A stretch of 32,001 bases of DNA, taken from NCBI GenBank assembly GCA_029934755.1, contig JAOZLQ010000001.1, positions 1-32,001 of the forward strand, written 5' to 3'. Every line of letters starts with the position of its first letter. The stretch's first letter is position 1. Made by a program: the position numbers and the translations under genes. A model generated the notes under the pieces. That model was given only the letters and a program-made list of their open reading frames with translations, was not told the DNA's origin and searched no databases. Below are positions 1 to 5,718 of this stretch, one piece after another. This DNA is from Desulfuromusa sp. (GTDB taxonomy: Bacteria; Desulfobacterota; Desulfuromonadia; Desulfuromonadales; Geopsychrobacteraceae).

Positions 1-61
1 CAGCAAGAGAACGCAAACCAGGGGAGCGAACACCATCATCGTTAGTCACTAAGATTAACAC
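1..61 (-). CDS. surE: 5'/3'-nucleotidase SurE, N-terminal fragment (gene runs off the left edge)
   Basis: Only the first 20 codons are inside the window. They read MLILVTNDDGVRSPGLRSLA, and the NDDG stretch at residues 7-10 is the metal-binding signature at the N-terminus of SurE, a nucleoside 5'-monophosphate phosphatase. The start is GTG at 61. An in-frame TGA lies three codons upstream, so no longer start exists. A GAG sequence lies a few bases upstream of the GTG. The gene begins 9 bases after the stop of the MerR-type gene and is almost certainly in the same operon. The rest of the protein cannot be assessed. The identification rests on this short but very characteristic segment. Confidence 0.85.
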   Translation of the reverse strand, partial: MLILVTNDDGVRSPGLRSLA

Positions 62-70
62 TGATTCTCA

Positions 71-424
71 TTATTCAAGGGAATTATTCAATAAGTAACT
101 ACGGAGCTGGATAAGATCAGCTTTGATCTCAGCAAGAATATTTTCTGGTGAATGCGGATTGGTCAAAGATAGGCTTAGCTGTTTCTCAGCCTGCAACTTC
201 TTGCGAGCACCAGCAATGGTAAAGCCCTGTTGATAAAGCAATTTTTGGATCAACAGGGCAGTTTCAACATCTTTACGTCTATAGAGTCGTTGATTTGTGC
301 GACTCTTGACCGGTTGCAAAACAGAAAATTCTGTTTCCCAATAGCGTAATACATGGGTCTTTAGTTGCAGTATGTCCGCAACCTCACCGATCTTAAAATA
401 GAGCTTTTCAGGTATTTGAGGCAC
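71..424 (-). CDS. MerR-family transcriptional regulator, short form, downstream of ihfA
   Basis: This is a 117-residue protein with a MerR-type winged helix-turn-helix at the N-terminus: YFKIGEVADILQLKTHVLRYWE at roughly residues 9-30, followed by the wing region with NQRLYRRKDVE. A short amphipathic helix follows (residues 58-85), and there is no recognisable effector-binding domain or metal-binding cysteine cluster. The likely role is a DNA-binding regulator, probably dimeric; its ligand and targets are unknown. The start is GTG at 424; an in-frame TGA at 434-436 blocks a longer version. It lies 20 bases after ihfA and 9 bases before surE, so it is probably co-transcribed with both. A MerR gene directly after ihfA is a familiar arrangement in Geobacter relatives, but I know of no established function. 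Confidence 0.85.
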   Translation of the reverse strand: MPQIPEKLYFKIGEVADILQLKTHVLRYWETEFSVLQPVKSRTNQRLYRRKDVETALLIQKLLYQQGFTIAGARKKLQAEKQLSLSLTNPHSPENILAEIKADLIQLRSYLLNNSLE

Positions 425-444
425 CAGTTCAGCTCAACATAATG

Positions 445-726
445 TTAAGGGGTTTCGTTAATTGCAACCTTAAGCACCTGACTCGGCTTAAAAGTCAAAA
501 TTTTACGAGCGGAAATTTCGATTTCACTACCCGTCTGCGGATTTCTACCCCGTCGGGAAGCTTTTTCTTTGACAACAAAATTTCCAAAACCAGCAATCTT
601 GATTTTTTCACCATGCTCAAGAGTGGATTTCATCAAATCAAAAACCATCTCAACAATTGCAGCTGATTCTTTTTTGGAAAAACCGGTTGTCAGATAAACA
701 CTTTCAATAAGATCTGCTTTGGTCAT
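445..726 (-). CDS. ihfA: Integration host factor alpha subunit
   Basis: This is a 93-residue HU/IHF-fold DNA-bending protein. The two N-terminal helices (MTKADLIESVYLTTGFSKKE) and the arm motif RRGRNPQTG, with the DNA-intercalating proline at about residue 63, are clear. IHF-alpha pairs with IHF-beta, binds specific sites and bends DNA sharply in transcription, replication and recombination. The alpha rather than beta or HU assignment rests on overall resemblance and on its position right after pheT, the same place ihfA has in E. coli and many other proteobacteria. A strong Shine-Dalgarno (GGGAGG) precedes the ATG. It is separated from pheT by 99 bases that contain a candidate promoter, so it may be expressed both with pheST and on its own. 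Confidence 0.92.
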   Translation of the reverse strand: MTKADLIESVYLTTGFSKKESAAIVEMVFDLMKSTLEHGEKIKIAGFGNFVVKEKASRRGRNPQTGSEIEISARKILTFKPSQVLKVAINETP

Positions 727-790
727 AATCCCTCCCGCTTAAGCCTAACATGCGATTTAAGGAGTCTACTATCTATTTGATTTTTATGGA

Positions 791-819
791 TTTGTACCAC
801 ACAGACTATAAGTCTGCAA
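791..819 (-). promoter_or_regulatory. Candidate ihfA-merR-surE promoter with an internal palindrome
   Basis: On the minus strand a TTGCAG box (814-819) and a TACAAA box (791-796) are separated by 17 bases, a plausible sigma70 promoter in the pheT-ihfA gap. The spacer, running into the -35 box, is mostly occupied by a perfect inverted repeat CAGACT-TAT-AGTCTG at 802-816. It has no U-run after it, so it looks more like an operator than a terminator. The promoter is inferred from hexamer match only. The palindrome is seen directly. Confidence 0.4.
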
Positions 820-825
820 GTTCAA

Positions 826-3234
826 TTAGCGAATTTCTGCATCCAGTTGATGGCAGAGCGAACGAATCAGCTTATCATGTGACTTACCGACTTCCGCCTC
901 AGTTAAAGTTTTCTCCAAGTCTCGGTAACAAACCCGGATAGCAAGGCTTTTCTTCCCAGCAGGGACACCTTTACCTGTATATAGATCAAAAATAGTAGCA
1001 CTTTCGACAAATCGAACCTTGCTCTTGTTGACAAAATTCATAACTTGATCAGCGGAAATTGAAACGTCCAAAAGCAGGGCACTATCACGTATCACATCAG
1101 GAAAGCGCGAGAGTGCCTTAAATTGAGCATGCTTGCCCGCTACAGTAATGATCGCTTCAACATCAAGCTCAAATACAAAAACCGGTTGGTCAATACCAAA
1201 TCTAGCTAAAATTTCTGGATGGAATTCTCCAAGATACCCCAGCAGTTGTTTACCCAACATTATCTGACAAGATTTTCCTGGATGTAAATATGGCTGAGAA
1301 TCATTCGAGTCAAAAGAAACGTTATAAATATCACTCTTAGCTAGTACATCTTCAACCACACCTTTAATATCATAAAAATCAACAGAAGCTGAAGATTGAG
1401 ACCATCCTTCAGGCTCACGTTGCCCGGACATCACCGCTGTCAACGATAGTTTCTCAGTACATTGCTCACTCTCTGGTTGCGTCAAAAAGATCGGACGCAA
1501 TTCAAATAAGCGTAAGTCTGAGCTGCGATAGTTGAGGTTTCGTGAAACTGTTTCCAGCAAACTTGGAACCAGACTTGTTCTCATCACCGACTGGTCTTCC
1601 GACAAAGGATTTAATATTTTAATCTGTGCAGAACGAACATCAGAAGCTGAAATACCAATTTTTTCCAAACTGTCCTCAGCAACAAACGAATAGTTCATTG
1701 CTTCAGAAAAACCAGCAGAAACCAAAGTCTGTCGAAGATATTTTTGCAACAACTGACGCTGAGGCGGCAACTTTGCATCAACCGTCCCAACCGGCATGGT
1801 TACTGGAATCTGATCATATCCATACAGCCGGGCCACTTCTTCAATTAAATCAACTTCCCGCTCAATATCAGGTCGAAAACTTGGGACTGTTACCTGCAAG
1901 CAATCAGAACCATCAACATCCTGGGTTTGCAAACCAATTGATTCAAGCATTTTTTTAATATCAGCACAATCGACAGAAATATTCAGTAGATTTTGTGTAT
2001 TTTTGCTACAAACTTCAACGACTGTTGGATCAAGTTGACGCTGATAATTATCAATCATGCCTGACAATACATGGCCATCAGCCAGTTCTGCAATTAAACT
2101 AGCGGCACGATCAAGCGCAACAGGAATCATATCAATATCAGCACCTCGTTCAAAACGATGCGAGGATTCAGTATGTAAACCGTGCCTTTTGCTGGTGCGT
2201 CTTATCATCGTTGGCTTGAAATAGGCAGCTTCCAACAAGATCGTGCTGGTATCATCCTGTACTTCAGAATTAAGCCCACCCATAACCCCGGCCATAGCGA
2301 CAGGTTGCTGTCCATCACAAATCATCAAATCTTCAGCAACTAAAGAGTGTTCCTGGCCATCCAGGGTGGTAAACTTTTCACCTTGCTGTGCTGATTTGAC
2401 AACAATTTTTCCATCATGCAGATAGCGGAAATCAAAAGCATGCAACGGATGACCAAGCTCCATCATCACGTAATTGGTTACATCAACGACATTATTAATT
2501 GAACGCATCCCAACAGCTTCCAAACGTCGTACCATCCAGTCAGGTGAAGGACCAATTTTAACATCTTTAATCATTCGTGCTGCGTACCGTGGACACCCAT
2601 CTGAATTCTCAATAACAACAGATGCCATGTTTTCAATCGATTCATCAATTTCATTAAGTTTGGAAACCGGCAGATTTAAGTCCTGCTCACACAGGGCGGC
2701 AACCTCTCTGGCAACCCCGACTACGCTGAGGCAGTCTGGACGATTTGGTGTTAAACCAATCTCAATCTGAAAATCTTTCAATCCAAGAGCGGCAAAAACG
2801 GGTTCCCCCAGAGATAAATCGGTCGGAAGAATCATAATCCCGGGAGAGTCTTCTGCCAGGGCCAGTTCTTTTTCTGAACAGAGCATTCCTTGTGAAACTT
2901 GACCACGTATTTTCGATTTCTTGATTTTAAAGTCACCTGGCAAAACCGAACCCGGCTGGGCTAAAGCGATAAGATCACCGGTTTTATGGTTGGTTGCACC
3001 ACAAACAACTTGCACAACCTCTGCCCCCGTATTGACCTGACACACGGTCAAACGATCGGCATCTGGATGTTGTTCAACCGATTCCAACCTAGCAACGATG
3101 ACCGAATCGAGTTTGCCACCGATTTCTTCAATCGCTTCAACTTCAAGACCAACCATTGTCAATCGGTCACAAAGTTCTTGCGGAGTATATTGAAAATCTA
3201 CAAATTCTTTTAACCAGTTATAGGTGACTATCAT
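826..3234 (-). CDS. pheT: Phenylalanine-tRNA ligase beta subunit
   Basis: This 802-residue protein has the normal length and domain order of bacterial PheT. It begins MIVTYNWLKEFVDF. An EMAP/OB-fold tRNA-binding domain covers about residues 40-150 and contains DSVIVARLESVEQHPDADRL. The B3/B4 editing region spans about 200-380, with PRYAARMI at its start. The B5 domain (about 405-480) is followed by the inactive synthetase core (EEVARLYGYDQIP onward), and the C-terminal ferredoxin-like anticodon-binding domain covers about 705-802 (LSRFPDVIRDSALLL). With PheS it forms the alpha2-beta2 enzyme that charges tRNA-Phe; the beta subunit also hydrolyses Tyr-tRNA-Phe. The ATG has an AAGGAT sequence upstream and lies 22 bases after the pheS stop, so the two are one transcription unit. 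Nothing looks broken. Confidence 0.98.
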   Translation of the reverse strand: MIVTYNWLKEFVDFQYTPQELCDRLTMVGLEVEAIEEIGGKLDSVIVARLESVEQHPDADRLTVCQVNTGAEVVQVVCGATNHKTGDLIALAQPGSVLPGDFKIKKSKIRGQVSQGMLCSEKELALAEDSPGIMILPTDLSLGEPVFAALGLKDFQIEIGLTPNRPDCLSVVGVAREVAALCEQDLNLPVSKLNEIDESIENMASVVIENSDGCPRYAARMIKDVKIGPSPDWMVRRLEAVGMRSINNVVDVTNYVMMELGHPLHAFDFRYLHDGKIVVKSAQQGEKFTTLDGQEHSLVAEDLMICDGQQPVAMAGVMGGLNSEVQDDTSTILLEAAYFKPTMIRRTSKRHGLHTESSHRFERGADIDMIPVALDRAASLIAELADGHVLSGMIDNYQRQLDPTVVEVCSKNTQNLLNISVDCADIKKMLESIGLQTQDVDGSDCLQVTVPSFRPDIEREVDLIEEVARLYGYDQIPVTMPVGTVDAKLPPQRQLLQKYLRQTLVSAGFSEAMNYSFVAEDSLEKIGISASDVRSAQIKILNPLSEDQSVMRTSLVPSLLETVSRNLNYRSSDLRLFELRPIFLTQPESEQCTEKLSLTAVMSGQREPEGWSQSSASVDFYDIKGVVEDVLAKSDIYNVSFDSNDSQPYLHPGKSCQIMLGKQLLGYLGEFHPEILARFGIDQPVFVFELDVEAIITVAGKHAQFKALSRFPDVIRDSALLLDVSISADQVMNFVNKSKVRFVESATIFDLYTGKGVPAGKKSLAIRVCYRDLEKTLTEAEVGKSHDKLIRSLCHQLDAEIR

Positions 3235-3256
3235 CTATCGAGATCCTTACCCAATA

Positions 3257-4273
3257 TCAGAACTGCTTCAAAAAGCGCAGATCATTTTCAAAGAACAAAC
3301 GTAAATCATTAACACCATATTTCAGCATCGCCATACGCTCAAGACCCATACCAAAGGCAAATCCACTGAATTTATCCGCATCATAATTAACTGACTCAAA
3401 CACGGCTGGATCAATCATACCGCAGCCTAAAATTTCCAACCATCCGGTTTTTCCGCAAACCCGACAACCTTTACCACCACAGATAACACACTCAATATCA
3501 ACCTCGGCACTAGGCTCCGTAAAAGGGAAAAAAGAAGGTCGGAAACGAACGCTGTACCCATCACCAAAAAATTCATTTAGAAAATGGGTAAGGATCCCTT
3601 TTAAGTCACCGAAGGTCACATGGCTATCTACTAAGAACCCCTCGACCTGATGGAACATTGGGCTGTGAGTTAAATCAGAATCACGTCGATACACTGTCCC
3701 GGGAGCGATCACTCTAATCGGCGGCTTGTGTTTCAGCATTGTCCGGATCTGCACTGGCGAGGTATGAGTCCGCAACACCCGATCATCACTGATATAAAAA
3801 GTATCTTGCATATCTCGTGCAGGATGATCTTTAGGGATATTCAAAGCTTCGAAATTATAAAAATCCTGTTCAATCTCAGGACCTTCAGCTACGGCAAATC
3901 CCAAGCGAGAGAAAATTTCTACGACCTCATCAGTCACCAAGGTTACCGGATGCAAACTTCCGCTCGCAGTCCTTCTGCCAGGAAGGGTCACATCAATCTT
4001 TTCACTGGCTAATTTTGCAGCGATATCCTGCTGTTGAAGTTGCAATTGTCGTGATAAGAAAGAATTTTCAAACTCTTTTTTCAAATTATTGACCAAGTTG
4101 CCGATGACAGGGCGTTCTTCCGCAGAAAGATCACGCATCCCCTTCATGACTTCAGTCAATGACCCCTTTTTACCCAAAATCTCCACTCGTACATTTTGTA
4201 GCGATTTAAGATCTTTAGCCTTTTGTAAAGACGTCAAAACATCTTTCTGTAGTTGTTGTAAACGTTCTTGCAT
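3257..4273 (-). CDS. pheS: Phenylalanine-tRNA ligase alpha subunit
   Basis: This is the 338-residue catalytic subunit. An N-terminal coiled-coil tRNA-binding arm covers about residues 1-90. A class II synthetase core follows: the motif 2 region is around 193-208 (GTVYRRDSDLTHSPMFHQ) and motif 3 is GFAFGMGLERMAMLKYG at 304-320. A C-x2-C-x4-C-x2-C cluster (residues 262-273) is a common feature of bacterial PheS. It activates phenylalanine and transfers it to tRNA-Phe as the (alpha-beta)2 enzyme with PheT. The ATG at 4273 has only a weak GGA Shine-Dalgarno nine bases away. The 137-base leader before it holds the rplT terminator, a possible promoter and a small inverted repeat (ATCCC/GGGAT, 4297-4314). 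I saw no leader peptide rich in Phe codons and no T-box. Confidence 0.98.
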   Translation of the reverse strand: MQERLQQLQKDVLTSLQKAKDLKSLQNVRVEILGKKGSLTEVMKGMRDLSAEERPVIGNLVNNLKKEFENSFLSRQLQLQQQDIAAKLASEKIDVTLPGRRTASGSLHPVTLVTDEVVEIFSRLGFAVAEGPEIEQDFYNFEALNIPKDHPARDMQDTFYISDDRVLRTHTSPVQIRTMLKHKPPIRVIAPGTVYRRDSDLTHSPMFHQVEGFLVDSHVTFGDLKGILTHFLNEFFGDGYSVRFRPSFFPFTEPSAEVDIECVICGGKGCRVCGKTGWLEILGCGMIDPAVFESVNYDADKFSGFAFGMGLERMAMLKYGVNDLRLFFENDLRFLKQF

Positions 4274-4329
4274 GTGTTAAATCCGTAATCAGAGTGATCC
4301 CACAGTGTCGGGATACATATTGATCTTCA

Positions 4330-4358
4330 TATTTATATAGATAACAAACCAAAAACAA
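4330..4358 (-). promoter_or_regulatory. Possible pheST promoter
   Basis: On the minus strand a TTGTTT box (4353-4358) lies 17 bases upstream of a TAAATA box (4330-4335), about 57 bases before the pheS ATG. The -35 box would fall inside the U-tract of the upstream terminator. The region is very A/T-rich, which makes chance matches likely. It is supported mainly by the need for transcription to restart after that terminator. Confidence 0.3.
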
Positions 4359-4362
4359 AAAA

Positions 4363-4391
4363 GGGAGGTGAAGTCTGTCACTCCACCTCCC
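4363..4391 (-). terminator. Rho-independent terminator after rplT
   Basis: The minus-strand transcript folds GGGAGGTG (4384-4391) onto CACCTCCC (4363-4370), an 8-bp GC-rich perfect stem. It is followed at once by TTTTTTGTTTTTGG (4362 downward). It starts 20 bases after the rplT stop. This is a textbook terminator that would end the infC-rpmI-rplT transcript, or attenuate readthrough into pheST. Confidence 0.92.
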
Positions 4392-4410
4392 TGATACGGC
4401 TAAAAACAGT

Positions 4411-4767
4411 TTATGTTAGTTGAGCTTTCGCTGCCTCAGCAACAACAGTGAAACCGGCAGGATCATTTACAGCCAGATCTGCCATAATCTTACGATCCAA
4501 CGCAACATCAGCTAGTTTCAAACCATGAATCAGACGACTGTAAGAAATACCATTATCACGAGATGCAGCATTAATACGGGCAATCCAGAGAGCCCTGAAA
4601 TCGCGCTTTTTAACACGGCGATCACGGTAAGCATAATTAAGTGCCCTATCTACAGCTTCTGTTGCTGAACGAAATAACTTACTTCTGGCGCCACGATAAC
4701 CTTTAGCAAGTTTCAGAACTTTGTTACGACGACGTCTAGCCTTAAAACCTCTTTTTACTCTTGGCAT
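4411..4767 (-). CDS. rplT: 50S ribosomal protein L20
   Basis: This 118-residue protein is the standard length for L20. It has the very basic N-terminal tail MPRVKRGFKARRRRNKVLK that threads into 23S rRNA and the conserved globular C-terminal half (DFRALWIARINAASR, residues 57-71). L20 is an early 50S assembly protein. In E. coli and Bacillus it also represses its own operon by binding mRNA. The start has an AAGGAG Shine-Dalgarno about eight bases upstream. It is the last gene before a strong terminator. The gap to rpmI is 113 bases and is structured, which suggests a regulatory RNA between them. Confidence 0.98.
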   Translation of the reverse strand: MPRVKRGFKARRRRNKVLKLAKGYRGARSKLFRSATEAVDRALNYAYRDRRVKKRDFRALWIARINAASRDNGISYSRLIHGLKLADVALDRKIMADLAVNDPAGFTVVAEAAKAQLT

Positions 4768-4799
4768 CTCACTTGCTCCTTCTTATAAATTGTTTTTTT

Positions 4800-4845
4800 C
4801 GGCATCTGCCGTAGCTGGATCTGCAGGGGGAGATTGTCCCCACAG
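4800..4845 (-). promoter_or_regulatory. Structured rpmI-rplT spacer, candidate L20 autoregulatory RNA
   Basis: The 113-base spacer between rpmI and rplT contains two clear hairpins on the minus strand. One is CTGTGGGG...CCCCTGCAG at 4821-4845, closed by a GGGGA/TCCCC stem with a CAATC loop. The other is CGGCA/TGCCG at 4800-4811, followed by A-rich single strand leading into the rplT Shine-Dalgarno. Neither is followed by a U-tract, so they are not terminators. The segment is noticeably GC-richer than other gaps here. L20 is a known translational autoregulator in other bacteria, so a role in rplT control is a reasonable inference but is not shown. Confidence 0.5.
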
Positions 4846-4880
4846 TTCACAACCTGACCGCCAGAAAGCAGTCTATTATT

Positions 4881-5078
4881 CTACAAATATGGAACGAGTT
4901 GAGCAATATTATGCGCATCAGCTTTTGAGACAATGACTGATTGACGCAAATCCCGTTTCCGCTTTGTAGTCTTCTTGGTCAGGATATGGCTAGTATAAGC
5001 CTTATTCCGACGAATTTTACCAGTACCGGTTTTACGGAAACGCTTAGCGGCACCACGATTTGTTTTAATTTTAGGCAT
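4881..5078 (-). CDS. rpmI: 50S ribosomal protein L35
   Basis: This is a 65-residue, highly basic protein with the canonical L35 start MPKIKTNRGAAKRFRKTGTG and the conserved KAYTSHILTKKTTKRKRDLR in the middle. It is a small late-assembly component of the 50S subunit. AGGAG lies just ahead of the ATG. It sits between infC and rplT as in most bacteria, 46 bases after infC. Confidence 0.98.
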   Translation of the reverse strand: MPKIKTNRGAAKRFRKTGTGKIRRNKAYTSHILTKKTTKRKRDLRQSVIVSKADAHNIAQLVPYL

Positions 5079-5124
5079 TTTTTTCTCCTGTTATATTTCC
5101 GCGATCCTGTTTTTGATATCAAAT

Positions 5125-5637
5125 TTATTTTTTCAGCGGCCCAATCATCATGGTCATAAAGCGCCCCATCTTACTCGGATGCGATTCAACCTGCCCAATA
5201 TCTTTCAAAGCATCGACCGCTTTTGTTAATTGTTTCATTCCCTGATCAGGATGAGCATTCTCTCGACCACGGAACATAACTGTCAATTTGACTTTATTCC
5301 CCTCTTCAAGAAAACGGCGGGCATGTTTAATTTTGAACTGGAAATCATGATCGTCAGTCTTCGGACGCATTTTGACTTCCTTAATTTCAACTTTAACCTG
5401 CTTTTTCCTGGCTTCCGAAGCACGCTTGGCCTGCTGGTACTTATATTTGCCATAGTCCATAATCCGGCAAACGGGTGGATCAGCCTGTGGTGAAACTTCA
5501 ACCAAGTCAAGACCCTGTTCCTCAGCAAGAGCTAATGCTTGCTCAGTATTCAGAATTCCTAACTGGCCGCCTTCATCATCAATAACTCGTACTTGACGAG
5601 CACTAATGGCCTCATTGATATTCGCTTCTTTAGCTAT
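5125..5637 (-). CDS. infC: Translation initiation factor IF-3, probably starting at an AUA codon
   Basis: This is IF-3, which binds the 30S subunit, blocks premature 50S joining and rejects wrong start codons. The conserved segments include EVSPQADPPVCRIMDYGKYKYQQAK and the C-terminal KVKLTVMFRGRE...GPLKK; the linker between the two domains is lysine-rich. I place the start at ATA (5635-5637), giving 170 residues beginning with the equivalent of xAKEANINEAI, which matches the family's usual N-terminus. An AAGGAG Shine-Dalgarno ends exactly 7 bases upstream. The only longer alternative is a TTG at 5682 with no suitably spaced ribosome-binding site and 15 residues that do not resemble IF-3. No in-frame ATG or GTG exists near the expected start. 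E. coli infC starts at AUU, which lets IF-3 repress its own synthesis; the same logic probably applies here. Confidence 0.95.
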   Translation of the reverse strand: MAKEANINEAISARQVRVIDDEGGQLGILNTEQALALAEEQGLDLVEVSPQADPPVCRIMDYGKYKYQQAKRASEARKKQVKVEIKEVKMRPKTDDHDFQFKIKHARRFLEEGNKVKLTVMFRGRENAHPDQGMKQLTKAVDALKDIGQVESHPSKMGRFMTMMIGPLKK

Positions 5638-5644
5638 GACCTCA

Positions 5645-5650
5645 CTCCTT
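5645..5650 (-). promoter_or_regulatory. Ribosome-binding site that fixes the infC AUA start
   Basis: AAGGAG on the minus strand lies 7 bases upstream of ATA at 5637, ideal spacing. It is the only strong Shine-Dalgarno between the thrS stop and the conserved IF-3 sequence, and so decides the start. Confidence 0.8.
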
Positions 5651-5682
5651 TGTTCTTTTTTAAAAGGGACAAAACCAAACAA

Positions 5683-5707
5683 CGAAAAGACCCACCTCGG
5701 GTCTTCG
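5683..5707 (-). terminator. Hairpin between thrS and infC, probable attenuator or weak terminator
   Basis: The minus strand reads AAGACCC (5699-5705), loop GAGGT, GGGTCTT (5687-5693), then TTCGTTGTTTGG. The flanking bases CGAA/TTCG can extend the 7-bp stem across a two-base bulge. It lies 12 bases after the thrS stop and 45 bases before the infC start. The T-rich tail is interrupted, so termination is likely to be partial. It may instead be part of an infC leader. Confidence 0.55.
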
Positions 5708-5718
5708 TCTTCACACTA

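Noticed and set aside
2474..2770. Plus-strand open frames of 60-150 codons lying opposite pheT, hom, ribBA, fabG, plsX and others
   Set aside because: They lie wholly opposite strongly conserved genes, lack ribosome-binding sites and resemble no protein family; they are by-products of the real frames.
4274..4410. T-box or Phe-rich leader peptide upstream of pheST
   Set aside because: No T-box sequence and no phenylalanine-rich short frame; the leader is mainly the rplT terminator and A/T-rich sequence.
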